From the NCBI RefSeq assembly GCF_003065605.1, contig NZ_CP026952.1:1-64000 (forward strand): 64,000 nt of DNA, read 5' to 3'. Shown piece after piece: positions 1 through 13,090 of this stretch (positions are counted from its first letter, which is position 1; each line of letters starts with the position of its first letter). This stretch comes from Aeromicrobium chenweiae (GTDB lineage Bacteria; Actinomycetota; Actinomycetes; Propionibacteriales; Nocardioidaceae). Position numbers and translations under genes: made by a program. Under the pieces are notes generated by a model, which saw nothing but the letters and a program-made list of their open reading frames with translations, searched no databases and had not been told where the DNA came from.

Positions 1-47
1 CTTGTACGGCCATGGCAACGGCTGCTAGCGTCACGGCGGTATCGACT

Positions 48-113
48 TTTTCCACAGATGCCCCCGAGATCTTCGGCCGTGCATTCACACCGTGTGGAAA
101 AGCATGTGGACGT
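48..113. promoter_or_regulatory. DnaA-box-like sites upstream of dnaA
   Basis: TTTTCCACA at 48-56 and its inverted counterpart TGTGGAAAA at 93-101 each differ by one base from TTATCCACA. A weaker TGTGGACGT lies at 105-113. The two better sites face each other across 36 bp just upstream of the dnaA start, an arrangement that fits autoregulation of dnaA by DnaA. That role is inferred. The window begins too close to show the full promoter. Confidence 0.55.
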
Positions 114-128
114 GTCGGGAGGCATTGG

Positions 129-1640
129 ATGAGCGACGGCCTGGAAGCCAGCGCAGAGCAGCATCTCGCGGAAATCTGGCAGCGGGCGGTTGACACCCTC
201 TCCCCGGGAGCGAAGGTCTGGGTCTACTCGGCCAAGCCCCTCACTCTCCACAACAACATCCTCATCGTGGCGGTGCAGGACGACCTCACCCGAGCCCAGC
301 TCGAGTCGCGGGTCCGACCCGCCCTGGAGCACGCGATCAGCATGGCGCTGGACCAGGAGACCCGCCTGGTCGTCACGATCGAGCCGAGCCTCGCCGAGAC
401 CCACCAGTCTGAAGCGCTATATCAACAAGACGACATGTCGACAAAGGGACCTCGTGCCTATGCCCGGGACTCCTACCGGGGACAGGAGACGTCCTACGGC
501 CAGGACGCCGAGCAGGACGAGGACGAGGAGGACGACAGCGACGAGTTCGTCCCCAGCTGGGCCGAGCGCAAGACCAGCCCGCCGCGCATCGGCACGGTCG
601 CCGAGGCCCGCCTCAATCCCCGCTACCTGTTCGAGAACTTCGTCATCGGCTCGTCCAACCGGTTCGCGCACGCGGCGGCGGTCGCAGTGGCCGAGGCGCC
701 GGGCAAGGCGTACAACCCGCTGGTCATCCACGGCGAGTCCGGCCTGGGCAAGACCCACCTGCTCCACGCGATCGGTCACTACGTCCTCAACCTCTACCCC
801 TCCTCGCGCGTGCGGTACGTGAACAGCGAGGAGTTCACCAACGACGTCATCAACGCGATCCGCGAGAACCGCACCGCCGCGCTCAAGCGCAAGTACCGCG
901 AGATCGACGTGCTGCTGGTCGATGACATCCAGTTCCTGGAGGGCAAGGAGTCCACCCAGACTGAGTTCTTCCACACGTTCAACGCGCTGCACAACGAGAA
1001 CAAGCAGATCGTGATGACCTCGGACCGTCCGCCCAAGAACCTCACGACGCTCGAGGACCGGCTGCGCAACCGGTTCGAGTGGGGCCTGACGACCGACGTC
1101 CAGCCGCCTGATCTCGAGACCCGCATCGCGATCCTTCGCAAGAAGGCGGCGAACGAGAAGCTCACCGCTCCGGCCGACGTGCTCGAGTTCATCGCGAGCA
1201 AGGTGCAGACCAACATCCGTGAGCTCGAGGGCGCGCTCATCCGTGCCACCGCGTTCGCGAACCTCAACGGCACGACGGTCGACCTGCAGCTCGCGCAGAT
1301 CGTGCTGAAGGACCTGATCGCCGAGGGCGAGGAGCCCGACATCACCGCCGGCATGATCATGGCGCAGACCGCGGCGTACTCGGAGTTCTCGATCGACGAC
1401 CTGTGCAGCACCAATCGCAGCCGCAACCTGGTGCTCGCCCGCCAGATCGCGATGTACCTGTGCCGTGAGCTCACCGACATGTCCCTGCCCAAGATCGGGC
1501 AGGAGTTCGGCAACCGCGACCACACCACCGTCATGCACGCCGATCGCAAGATCCGCAAGCTCATGGCCGAGAAGCACGCGGTCTACAACCAGGTGACCGA
1601 GCTGACCGCCCGCATCAAGCAGCAGGCGCGCCAGTCGTGA
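129..1640 (+). CDS. dnaA: Chromosomal replication initiator protein DnaA
   Basis: This is the AAA+ initiator that binds DnaA boxes, melts oriC and recruits the helicase. The 503-residue product has domain I at the N-terminus, an acidic linker (residues ~115-145), Walker A GESGLGKTH near residue 201, Walker B with LLVDDIQFLEG near 262, and the C-terminal helix-turn-helix signature with RDHTTVMHADRK near 464. I chose ATG 129 because the preceding GGGAGG is well spaced and the product then begins with the usual domain I. An in-frame ATG at 12 would add 39 residues across the DnaA-box-bearing promoter and is unlikely. It is followed by oriC and dnaN, the canonical actinobacterial order. Confidence 0.97.
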   Translation: MSDGLEASAEQHLAEIWQRAVDTLSPGAKVWVYSAKPLTLHNNILIVAVQDDLTRAQLESRVRPALEHAISMALDQETRLVVTIEPSLAETHQSEALYQQDDMSTKGPRAYARDSYRGQETSYGQDAEQDEDEEDDSDEFVPSWAERKTSPPRIGTVAEARLNPRYLFENFVIGSSNRFAHAAAVAVAEAPGKAYNPLVIHGESGLGKTHLLHAIGHYVLNLYPSSRVRYVNSEEFTNDVINAIRENRTAALKRKYREIDVLLVDDIQFLEGKESTQTEFFHTFNALHNENKQIVMTSDRPPKNLTTLEDRLRNRFEWGLTTDVQPPDLETRIAILRKKAANEKLTAPADVLEFIASKVQTNIRELEGALIRATAFANLNGTTVDLQLAQIVLKDLIAEGEEPDITAGMIMAQTAAYSEFSIDDLCSTNRSRNLVLARQIAMYLCRELTDMSLPKIGQEFGNRDHTTVMHADRKIRKLMAEKHAVYNQVTELTARIKQQARQS

Positions 1641-2004
1641 CCATTCACACCTGGGGACGGACCTGTGGGAAACCCCACGAGTCACGTGGACATCACGCGT
1701 CACGATGTGAACAGGATGTGAACGCCCGAACCGAGTCCACAGGTTCTTGTAGTTTCACCGGAGCTGGCCGCACATCTTGTCCACCGGCGCTCGTCCCGGC
1801 GTCGCAGCACGGATCGCGGTTGTCCACCGAGTCCACAGACGCTACTACGACTACTACTCTTCTATACTTCGACAACTCCAGCGGAAGTCACGTCGAGCCC
1901 TGTGTGTGGATGACCGATCCGGGCCTTCCCCTGGATGTCTCATCGCCCTCCTGCCGTGGCAGGATTCATCACGACGGCTCCCGTCCCCGGAAAGGCACCA
2001 ACAC
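1641..2004. other. oriC: Chromosomal replication origin oriC (dnaA-dnaN intergenic region)
   Basis: This 364-bp gene-free interval between dnaA and dnaN holds many DnaA-box-like motifs: TGTGGGAAA at 1664-1672, GAGTCCACA at 1733-1741 and 1829-1837, TTGTCCACC at 1777-1785 and 1820-1828, and TGTGGATGA at 1905-1913. The actinobacterial consensus is TTGTCCACA, so all are imperfect. A pyrimidine-rich triplet run at 1842-1859 and a locally AT-richer stretch to about 1880 follow the box pair at 1820-1837. Position and box density make it the origin; exact limits are uncertain. Confidence 0.9.
1842..1859. promoter_or_regulatory. DnaA-trio-like unwinding element in oriC
   Basis: The top strand reads CTACTACGACTACTACTC, so the complementary strand read 3' to 5' is GAT GAT GCT GAT GAT GAG. 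The DnaA-trio described in Bacillus subtilis is a repeated 3'-GAT-5' next to a DnaA box. Here the run starts 4 bp after the box-like GAGTCCACA at 1829-1837, which itself follows TTGTCCACC at 1820-1828. The strand, polarity and spacing match the described element. Function is inferred. Confidence 0.6.
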
Positions 2005-3147
2005 GTGAAGTTCCGCATCGAGCGCGACACCCTCGCCGACGCTGTCGCGTGGACAGCGCGCAGCCTGCCCAACCGGCCCAGCGTGCCGGTTCTCGCCGGC
2101 CTGCTCGTCGAGACCGCCGCCGACGGTCTGACCCTTTCCGGATTCGACTACGAGACGTCCACCCGGGCGACCCTCCCCGCCGAGGTCAGCGCCGACGGCC
2201 GTGCCCTGGTCTCGGGACGCCTGCTCGCCGAGATCGTGAAGTCGCTGCCGGCCAAGCCGGTCGACATCTCGCTCGAGGGCACCAAGGTCCAGGTCGTCTG
2301 CGGCAGCGCCCGCTTCAGCCTGCAGACCATGCCGGTCGAGGAGTACCCCCAGCTTCCCGAGATGCCCACGGCCACCGGAACGGTCAAGTCCGAGGACTTC
2401 TCGACAGCCGTCGCCCAGGCGAGCGCCGCGGCCGGCCGCGACGAGATGCTGCCGCTGCTGACCGGCGTCCGCCTCGAGCTCGAGGGCTCGACGATCTCGC
2501 TCATGGCCACCGACCGCTTCCGCGCGAGCCTGCGCGACCTGCAGTGGTACCCCGAGGCGAGCGATCTCTCGGCCAACGCCCTGGTGCCGGCCCGCGTGCT
2601 CAACGAGACGGCCCGTTCGCTCACCGGTGGCGGCGACGTCACGATCGCGGTGTCGTCGGGAGAGTCCGGCGACGGCCTCATCGGCTTCGAAGGTGTCGTC
2701 GGCAACGGCACCCGCCGCACCACGACCCGTCTGCTCGAGGGCGACTTCCCCCGGGTGCGCCAGCTGTTCCAGGCCGCGGCGGAGACGGTCGCCTACGTCG
2801 AGACGCAGGCGTTCGTCGACTCGGTCAAGCGCGTCGCGCTGGTCGCCGAGCGCAACACCCCCGTCCGTCTGACCTTCTCGGACGGCCAGCTGCTGCTCGA
2901 GGCGGGCAGCGGCGACGAGGCCCAGGCCTCGGAATCGATCGAGGCGACCATCAACGGTGCCGACATCTCGATCGGCTTCAACCCCACCTACCTGCTCGAG
3001 GGACTCGCGGTCATGTCCGACCCGGTCGTGCACCTGTCCTTCACGCAGCACACGAAACCTGCAGCGATCTCGGGAGTCCAGGAGATCGGAGCCGACCCGG
3101 ACGTCGCCTTCCGCTACCTGATCATGCCCGTCAGACTGCAGAGCTGA
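2005..3147 (+). CDS. dnaN: DNA polymerase III sliding clamp, beta subunit
   Basis: The 380-residue product has the usual length and three-fold internal organisation of the bacterial beta clamp, the ring that tethers polymerase to DNA. The N-terminus KFRIERDTLADAV and the C-terminal YLIMPVRL are typical; the extreme C-terminus contacts clamp-loader partners in the family. The start is GTG 2005, preceded by AAAGG. A longer in-frame reading exists upstream but runs through oriC and has no family similarity. It lies downstream of oriC and upstream of gnd and recF, as in Streptomyces and Nocardioides relatives. Confidence 0.97.
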   Translation: MKFRIERDTLADAVAWTARSLPNRPSVPVLAGLLVETAADGLTLSGFDYETSTRATLPAEVSADGRALVSGRLLAEIVKSLPAKPVDISLEGTKVQVVCGSARFSLQTMPVEEYPQLPEMPTATGTVKSEDFSTAVAQASAAAGRDEMLPLLTGVRLELEGSTISLMATDRFRASLRDLQWYPEASDLSANALVPARVLNETARSLTGGGDVTIAVSSGESGDGLIGFEGVVGNGTRRTTTRLLEGDFPRVRQLFQAAAETVAYVETQAFVDSVKRVALVAERNTPVRLTFSDGQLLLEAGSGDEAQASESIEATINGADISIGFNPTYLLEGLAVMSDPVVHLSFTQHTKPAAISGVQEIGADPDVAFRYLIMPVRLQS

Positions 3148-3188
3148 ACGCGATCACGTCACCGCACAACGGTCAAAGGGAGCACGGC

Positions 3189-4112
3189 ATGGACATCGGA
3201 CTCGTCGGACTGGGCAAGATGGGCGGCAACATGCGTACGCGCATGCGCAACGGTGGGGTCACCGTCGTCGGTTACGACCACAACCCGGACATCAGCGACG
3301 TCGGGTCGCTGTCCGAGCTGGTGGAACAGCTGCCGTCCCCGAAGGTCGTGTGGGTCATGGTGCCCGCCGGAGACATCACCCGCTCGACGGTCGAGGAGCT
3401 CATCGAGCTGCTCGGCGAGGGCGACGTCATCGTCGACGGTGGCAACTCGCGCTGGACCGATGACGAGAAGCACTCGGTGCTCGCGGCCGAGAAGGGCATC
3501 GGGTACGTCGACTGCGGCGTCAGCGGCGGGGTCTGGGGACTCGACAACGGCTACGCCCTGATGGCCGGCGGCACCGCCGAGGACATCGCCAAGGTCCAGC
3601 CCGCGTTCGACGCCCTCAAGCCCGAGGGTGAGTCCGGGTTCGTCCACGCCGGCCGCGTGGGCGCCGGCCACTTCTCCAAGATGGTCCACAACGGCATCGA
3701 GTACGCGATGATGCAGGCGTACGCCGAGGGCTTCGAGCTGCTCGAGAAGGTCGACATCGTCGACAACGTCACCGACGTCTTCGACTCGTGGCGCGAGGGC
3801 ACGGTCGTCCGCTCGTGGCTGCTGGACCTCCTGGTCAACGCGCTGCAGGACGATCCGGGTCTGTCGAAGGTCCGCGGCTACGCCGAGGACTCCGGCGAGG
3901 GTCGCTGGACCGTCGAGGCGGCGATCGACAACGCGGTGCCGATGCACACGATCGCGGCGTCGCTGTTCGCCCGGTTCACCTCGCGGCAGGAGGAGTCGCC
4001 CGCGATGCAGGCGGTCGCCGCGATGCGCCAGCAGTTCGGCGGCCACGCCGTCCGTGCGGCCGAGGAGCAGGGGATCGACGCGGCTGCGGCCGATCCCTCG
4101 GATCCCGTCTAG
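3189..4112 (+). CDS. gnd: 6-phosphogluconate dehydrogenase, decarboxylating (short form)
   Basis: This oxidative pentose-phosphate enzyme converts 6-phosphogluconate to ribulose-5-phosphate, CO2 and NAD(P)H. The 307-residue product has the N-terminal Rossmann motif [12 protein letters not shown] at residues 4-15, the substrate loop with SGGVWG near residue 110, and [12 protein letters not shown] with the catalytic Lys near 160. It belongs to the short (~300 aa) form rather than the ~470 aa form. ATG 3189 is preceded by AGGGAGC. Its insertion between dnaN and recF is a conserved actinobacterial arrangement with no obvious replication role. Confidence 0.95.
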   Translation: MDIGLVGLGKMGGNMRTRMRNGGVTVVGYDHNPDISDVGSLSELVEQLPSPKVVWVMVPAGDITRSTVEELIELLGEGDVIVDGGNSRWTDDEKHSVLAAEKGIGYVDCGVSGGVWGLDNGYALMAGGTAEDIAKVQPAFDALKPEGESGFVHAGRVGAGHFSKMVHNGIEYAMMQAYAEGFELLEKVDIVDNVTDVFDSWREGTVVRSWLLDLLVNALQDDPGLSKVRGYAEDSGEGRWTVEAAIDNAVPMHTIAASLFARFTSRQEESPAMQAVAAMRQQFGGHAVRAAEEQGIDAAAADPSDPV

Positions 4113-4114
4113 GC

Positions 4115-5239
4115 GTGCACGTCAGCCGACTGACCCTGCACGACTTCCGGTCGTACGCCGACGTCGAGCTCGTGCTCGAGCCCGGGGCGACCGCGTTCAT
4201 CGGCTCGAACGGCCAGGGCAAGACCAATCTCGTCGAGGCGATCGACTACCTCTCGCGCCTGGACTCGCACCGGGTCTCTGGCGACACGCCGCTCGTCCGG
4301 GCCGGTGCCGAGCAGGCGATCGTGCGCGCGGACGTCGTCAAGGGCGACCGCACCGCGCTGCTCGAGCTCGAGATCACGCCCGGCCGGGCCAATCGTGCCC
4401 GGATCAACCGCGGCGCCCTCCCACGCACGCGCGACCTGGTCGGCGTGCTGCGGACCGTGATGTTCTCCCCCGAGGACCTCGCGCTCGTCAAGGGTGATCC
4501 GTCCGACCGCCGCCGTTTCCTGGACTCGCTCCTGGTGCTGCGGACCCCGCGCCTCGGCGGGGTGAAGGCCGACTACGAGCGGGTGCTCAAGCAGCGCAAC
4601 ACCCTGCTGAAGTCGGCGCGCGGGCGTCGCAACGTCGAGATCGCGACCCTCGACATCTGGGACGAGAACCTCGCGCGGACGGGTGCCGAGCTGGTGGCGG
4701 CGCGCCTGCTGCTGCTCGATGCGCTGGCTCCGCACCTCAGCGAGGCGTACCGGCGGGTCGCCGCCGGTTCCGCGGCCGATCGGCGCGACGTCACCGCGAC
4801 CTACCGCCCGTCGCTCGACCTGGACCCGGACCTGCGTGACCAGCAGGTCATCGAGCAGCGGCTGCTCGAGGAGATCGCCCGTCGCCGAGGGGACGAGCTC
4901 GACCGTGGCATCAGCCTGGTCGGACCGCACCGCGACGAGGTCGTCCTGACAATCGGCGAGCTCCCGGCCAAGGGCTACGCGAGCCACGGCGAGTCGTGGT
5001 CGTACGCGCTCGCACTGAAGCTGGCGTCGTTCGAGCTGTTGAGGGACGATGACGACGACCCCGTGCTGATCCTCGACGACGTCTTCGCCGAGCTGGACCA
5101 GGGACGCCGGCAGCAGCTGGCCGAGCTGGTCGGCGATGCCGAGCAGGTGCTCGTCACCGCGGCCGTCGCCGAGGACGTGCCCGAGGCGCTCAAGGGCCAC
5201 CGGTTCCGTGTGGCAGGAGGGGAGGTCGTCCGTGAGTGA
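4115..5239 (+). CDS. recF: DNA replication/repair protein RecF
   Basis: RecF is an SMC-like ATPase that loads RecA at single-strand gaps. The 374-residue product has Walker A GSNGQGKT at residues 30-37, an ABC-type signature region around [15 protein letters not shown], and Walker [12 protein letters not shown] near the C-terminus. The GTG start at 4115 lies 2 nt after the gnd stop, so translation is probably coupled. The 3' end overlaps the next gene by 8 nt. Confidence 0.95.
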   Translation: MHVSRLTLHDFRSYADVELVLEPGATAFIGSNGQGKTNLVEAIDYLSRLDSHRVSGDTPLVRAGAEQAIVRADVVKGDRTALLELEITPGRANRARINRGALPRTRDLVGVLRTVMFSPEDLALVKGDPSDRRRFLDSLLVLRTPRLGGVKADYERVLKQRNTLLKSARGRRNVEIATLDIWDENLARTGAELVAARLLLLDALAPHLSEAYRRVAAGSAADRRDVTATYRPSLDLDPDLRDQQVIEQRLLEEIARRRGDELDRGISLVGPHRDEVVLTIGELPAKGYASHGESWSYALALKLASFELLRDDDDDPVLILDDVFAELDQGRRQQLAELVGDAEQVLVTAAVAEDVPEALKGHRFRVAGGEVVRE

Positions 5240-5720
5240 GCAGGACAACGACGCCCTGGACCTCGCCCGCCAGATCGCCCGGTCGTACCAGGGCAAGGGC
5301 GTCCCCGGTGCGCCCGGTCCGCGCCGCCGTTCCAGGCCGGTCAAGCCCTCGCGCGGCAAGAACGAGGACCCCTCGACCATCGCGGACCTGCTCGGCCAGG
5401 TCGTGCAGAACCAGGGCTGGGCGGAGAAGCTCGACGACCAGAGGATCTTCACCGACTGGGCCAGGATCGTGGGACCCGAGGTCGCCCAGCACGCGCAGAT
5501 CGAGGGCTACGAGGACGAGATCGCGCACGTCCGGGCGAGCTCGACCGCGTGGGCGACCCAGCTGAAGCTGCTGGCGCCCCGGATCGTGGCGAAGCTGAAC
5601 GCCGAGCTGGGCGATGGCACGGTGCTGCGCATCGAGGTGCGCGGTCCCCAGGCGCCGTCGTGGAAGAAGGGTCCCCGGTCGATCCGCGGTGCCCGCGGTC
5701 CCCGCGACACCTACGGCTGA
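5232..5720 (+). CDS. dciA: DciA-family (DUF721) replication protein
   Basis: The 162-residue product has a basic, disordered N-terminal third and a C-terminal DUF721 domain with [15 protein letters not shown] and the conserved WATQLKLL segment. DciA is the ancestral bacterial DnaB-loading protein in lineages that lack DnaC/DnaI, and it is commonly encoded between recF and gyrB in actinobacteria. The GTG start at 5232 overlaps the recF stop by 8 nt, indicating one transcript. The basic tail with [14 protein letters not shown] may bind DNA; that is inference. Confidence 0.88.
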   Translation: MSEQDNDALDLARQIARSYQGKGVPGAPGPRRRSRPVKPSRGKNEDPSTIADLLGQVVQNQGWAEKLDDQRIFTDWARIVGPEVAQHAQIEGYEDEIAHVRASSTAWATQLKLLAPRIVAKLNAELGDGTVLRIEVRGPQAPSWKKGPRSIRGARGPRDTYG

Positions 5721-5730
5721 CGGTCCCGGG

Positions 5731-6525
5731 TCACTCGGCCGGTGAGACCGCGGACGCGGCGAGGACGAAGAGGCCGGTCGCGGCGGCGAGCCCGCCGAGC
5801 ACCAGGCCCGCCTGGATGAACCCGTCCCAGCCCAGGACCGGGCGAACACCCACCGCGACCAGGAAGAACAGTGCCCCGGCGCAGCCGGCCAGCGCTCCGA
5901 TGAACGTCCCGGCGACCGAGCGAGCGGGACCGTGCACGAAGAACGCGACGCCCGCCGTCCACACGAGGCTCACGGCGAGCGCGGCGAGGACGTCGGACGG
6001 GCGGTGCCAGCCAGCGACAACCGTCGACGCGCCGGTGAGGGTGATCGCGAAACCGCCCGCTGCGGCGAGGAACGGTCGGGTCACCCGAGGCGCCACGAGC
6101 AGGGCCGCTCCGACCGAGCTCGCCACGACGGTCGTGTGCCCGCTGGGCAGGCTGTTGAGGGTGCCGTTGCCGAGATCGGGGCGGTCGAGGATCACGTGCT
6201 TGAGCACCTGCGTCGTGAGGTTCGCGCCCGCGATGACGACGGCCGCGGCCAGGGCGAGCTGCACGCGTCCCCGCAGCAGCGCCACGAGTGCGCAGCCCAC
6301 CACGACGATCACGATCGCGCCGATCGAGACGTAGCCGAGGACGCTCAGCACCGTGAGCTGGGTGTCGCGACCGCCGACCACGGTGTTCATGGCCGACGCG
6401 TCCCACCGTTGACCTCGGCTGGAGTGCAGGGCGACGACGACCAGGACGGCCAGCGAGACAGCACCGGCGAGCGTCGCGGCAGCCGCGGCCAGCGCGGTGT
6501 CACGGCCTGTCGACAAGGTGGTCAT
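5731..6525 (-). CDS. PAP2-family membrane phosphatase
   Basis: The 264-residue integral membrane protein has about six hydrophobic segments and all three PAP2 superfamily motifs: K109-X5-RP (KHVILDRP), PSGH at 127-130, and S167...H174...D178 in the third motif. Family members dephosphorylate undecaprenyl diphosphate or other lipid phosphates with the active site facing out of the cell. The substrate cannot be told from sequence. It is convergent with dciA, 10 bp away, and divergent from gyrB. AGAGGA lies just before the ATG. Confidence 0.85.
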   Translation of the reverse strand: MTTLSTGRDTALAAAAATLAGAVSLAVLVVVALHSSRGQRWDASAMNTVVGGRDTQLTVLSVLGYVSIGAIVIVVVGCALVALLRGRVQLALAAAVVIAGANLTTQVLKHVILDRPDLGNGTLNSLPSGHTTVVASSVGAALLVAPRVTRPFLAAAGGFAITLTGASTVVAGWHRPSDVLAALAVSLVWTAGVAFFVHGPARSVAGTFIGALAGCAGALFFLVAVGVRPVLGWDGFIQAGLVLGGLAAATGLFVLAASAVSPAE

Positions 6526-6739
6526 TCCTCTACGATGCCCGACGGGCGGAAAAAGTCGGGCACCCGTTCGTGGCTGGGTGGCCCAGGAACGATTTCCGGG
6601 ACGTTACGCCTTACAGGATCTTGGTGCCGACCCTGCTGCTTCGTCAAAGCCGCCGTTCTGTGGCTCTCAGGGCCACCCCAGTGGCACGACGCGCGGTCGC
6701 GCAAGTGTGGGCAAGCCGTGAGACGTACGACATGCCCCG

Positions 6740-6745
6740 TATACT
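6740..6745 (+). promoter_or_regulatory. -10 element of a likely leaderless gyrB transcript
   Basis: TATACT is a near-perfect -10 hexamer, and the gyrB GTG begins 6 nt later at 6752. That spacing puts the transcription start on or next to the start codon, and no Shine-Dalgarno sequence lies between. No clear -35 is visible around 6717-6722. The rest of the 226-bp gap (6526-6751) shows no other feature I can support. Confidence 0.6.
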
Positions 6746-6751
6746 GATTGA

Positions 6752-8737
<1,986 letters not shown>

Positions 8738-8754
8738 CCTGACAGGACATCCAG

Positions 8755-11306
<2,552 letters not shown>

Positions 11307-11310
<4 letters not shown>

Positions 11311-12182
11311 CGGACGAAACTGAAGGCACCAGCCCCCCCGTGCCCGGCTCGACGGCCCCGGGGTCGGCTGCGGGCGACGCCGCCCCCACACAGGCCATCC
11401 CGCGGATCCCCAAGCCGGCCACCAACGGCAGGCCGGCGATCAACGGCAGGCCTGCGGCCAAGAAGTCCCCCGCGAGCCCGGCGAAGAAGCCTGCTGCCAA
11501 GAAGACGGCGCCGTCGCCCGGCTCGCAGACCGACAAGGGTCGTCCCCGTGAGGTCGTCTCGCCGGCGACCTCGACCCGCGACGAGTCCGTGACCGGCAAG
11601 GTCGCCGACTCGCCCAACGGCGCCAAGACGCAGCCCAAGGCGGCCGGCCCCTCGGGTCGTACGCTGACCGCTGCCGACTACGCCCGGACCACCAAGCCCT
11701 CTCCGGCCACGACCGCGGTGATCCCCGCCGTCAAGGACGTGCCGGGTGCCGGTACCGAGGCGAAGGCGAAGAGGGACCGTGGCCCGAAGGTGAGCCCCGC
11801 GCCGTCCACCGGCACCGGCCGTCGAGCCAGCCTGCGGCTGACCCATGTCGAGCCGTGGTCGGTGACCCGTCTGGCGTTCGCGATCTCGGTGGCTTTGATG
11901 ATCGTGGCCGTCGTGGCCGCGATGATCTTCTGGGTCGTCCTGAACTTCGTCGGCGTGTGGGACCAGATCAACGACTCGCTCACGACGGTGCTCAGCGACG
12001 ACTCGTCGAGCTTCGACGTCAAGGACTACTTCGGCTTCGGTCGGTTCGTCGGTCTGACCCTCGTGCTGTCGGCGCTCAACGTCGTCCTGATGACGATCCT
12101 GGCCACCATCGCAGCACATTTGTACAACCTCGCGGCGCAGCTCATGGGCGGCGTCGAGGTGACGTTCTCCGAGGAGAAGTAG
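11307..12182 (+). CDS. DUF3566 domain membrane protein
   Basis: The 291-residue protein has a long low-complexity N-terminal region rich in Pro, Ala, Lys and Thr (residues 1 to about 165). A C-terminal DUF3566 domain follows with two transmembrane helices around [21 protein letters not shown] and [19 protein letters not shown]3566 genes sit directly after gyrA across actinobacteria; the function is unknown. The GTG start overlaps the gyrA stop by 4 nt, so it belongs to the gyrB-gyrA transcript. The basic tail probably lies in the cytoplasm. Confidence 0.9.
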
Positions 12183-12222
12183 GAACAGCAGCCCCCGGTT
12201 GGGGCGGCGCAGAGCGGTGGGG

Positions 12223-12228
12223 TAGAGT
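12223..12228 (+). promoter_or_regulatory. -10 element of the tRNA-Ile promoter
   Basis: TAGAGT lies 13 bp before the first base of tRNA-Ile, in the gap after the DUF3566 gene. It fits the TANNNT pattern seen before many genes here. No strong -35 is recognisable. Confidence 0.4.
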
Positions 12229-12241
12229 TCATCGCTGTTGC

Positions 12242-12316
12242 GGGCGTATAGCTCAGCTTGGTTAGAGCGCTTCCCTGATAAGGAAGAGGTCCGAGGTTCA
12301 AGTCCTCGTACGCCCA
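12242..12316 (+). tRNA. tRNA-Ile (GAT anticodon)
   Basis: The acceptor stem GGGCGTA pairs with TACGCCC, the D-arm is GCTC...GAGC, and the anticodon stem CTTCC/GGAAG encloses the loop CTGATAA with anticodon GAT. The T-arm is CGAGG-TTCAAGT-CCTCG. The discriminator base is A, and the CCA end is not encoded. Its place after gyrA and DUF3566 is conserved in actinobacteria. Confidence 0.97.
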
Positions 12317-12333
12317 CTCAACGAGGAGGTCCA

Positions 12334-12447
12334 ATGAAGAAGATCGTAGCCCTCGGGCTCGCGGTGGCTGGAGTCTTCTGGGCCCTCGGCAGGACGAAGA
12401 AGCAGGCCCCGGCCGACACGTGGTCGGCCGGCACCGACAGGGTCTGA
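12334..12447 (+). CDS. DLW-39 family small protein
   Basis: The 37-residue protein has an N-terminal hydrophobic segment (KKIVALGLAVAGVFWALG), a short basic stretch, and an acidic/aromatic tail ADTWSAGTD. Tiny proteins of this kind (DLW-39 family, named for length and a conserved Asp-Leu-Trp) occur next to the gyrA-tRNA locus in many actinobacteria; function unknown. Here the middle residue of the motif is Thr rather than Leu. A strong GAGGAGG ribosome-binding site at 12323-12329 supports the start. It lies between tRNA-Ile and tRNA-Ala. Confidence 0.82.
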   Translation: MKKIVALGLAVAGVFWALGRTKKQAPADTWSAGTDRV

Positions 12448-12456
12448 TCCCCTCAG

Positions 12457-12532
12457 GGGGCCGTGGCGCAATTGGTAGCGCACCTGCTTTGCAAGCAGGG
12501 GGTTAGGGGTTCGAGTCCCCTCGGCTCCACCA
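12457..12532 (+). tRNA. tRNA-Ala (TGC anticodon)
   Basis: The acceptor GGGGCCG pairs with CGGCTCC (one G-T), the D-stem is GCGC/GCGC, the anticodon stem CCTGC/GCAGG encloses TTTGCAA with anticodon TGC, and the T-arm is AGGGG-TTCGAGT-CCCCT. The discriminator is A at 12529 and a CCA at 12530-12532 is encoded in the DNA, unlike the other two tRNAs in the window. Confidence 0.97.
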
Positions 12533-12581
12533 ACGACGAAGGCTCCCCACCCTGGGTTTGGGTGGGGAGCCTTCGTCGTTG
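12531..12581 (+). terminator. Strong hairpin terminator after tRNA-Ala
   Basis: A perfect 22-bp inverted repeat (arms 12531-12552 and 12560-12581) encloses a 7-nt loop. The left arm starts inside the tRNA CCA end. No U-tract follows, as is common for actinobacterial terminators. It probably ends the tRNA-Ala transcript and may shape tRNA 3' processing. Confidence 0.75.
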
Positions 12582-12670
12582 GTGAATCCAAGCGAGCACT
12601 CGAGTCGGGCCCCATCGACGCAGGCCCCCTCCGCGGCGCAGCCGCCCCTGGGGCCTGCCCCACAAGGGAT

Positions 12671-12735
12671 CCCCTCGGCTCCCCACGGACAGCGAAGGCT
12701 CCCCACCCGGCCCCGGGCAGGGAGCTTTTGTCGTT
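12671..12735 (+). repeat. Degenerate second copy of the tRNA-Ala 3' end plus terminator
   Basis: This 65-bp stretch matches 12517-12580 along its length. Both begin CCCCTCGGCTCC, both contain GCTCCCCACCC, and both end TCGTT. The first 12 bases repeat the T-arm/acceptor end of tRNA-Ala; the remainder is a decayed copy of the hairpin with a different loop. No integrase or recognisable gene lies between the copies, which are 154 bp apart. Confidence 0.65.
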
Positions 12736-12755
12736 CCTCAAGCTGACCGCCCACG

Positions 12756-12829
12756 TTGTCCACAGCGTCCGATCGAGCACCTCCACACCCCCACGGGTTA
12801 CGCACACGTGTGTACACACCTGTGGATAA
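12756..12829. promoter_or_regulatory. Pair of perfect DnaA boxes outside oriC
   Basis: TTGTCCACA at 12756-12764 exactly matches the actinobacterial DnaA box. TGTGGATAA at 12821-12829 is the exact inverse of TTATCCACA. They lie in opposite orientation in a gene-free region of about 510 bp (12582-13090) that otherwise holds the tRNA-end repeat and the mscR promoter area. They match the consensus better than any site in oriC. Titration of DnaA or origin control is inference. Confidence 0.6.
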
Positions 12830-13090
12830 TTACATCGATGTGTTTCCGCAGGTCAAAGCACAAAAACCGGCAGAATCACGGCGTGCACGAAGCCGTGTGA
12901 TTCACCGCGTCAGCCGCCCCACGTGCCGCCCTGAGGGGGCAGTGGATCGCCGGGCACACATGGGGGTCGGGGGGCCTTCCGTGGCCCTGAGCGGCGTTTG
13001 TGGGTCCCGGTGAGTGGGCAGGCCTGCGGTGGTGGGTCGACCACCGGGCAGATAGCGTCGTCATGACCACCGCACCACAGAGGAGCACGC

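Noticed and set aside
12517-12735. Active integrated element with att sites at the tRNA-Ala 3' end
   Set aside because: Only 154 bp separates the copies and no integrase or cargo is present. Recorded as a repeat only.
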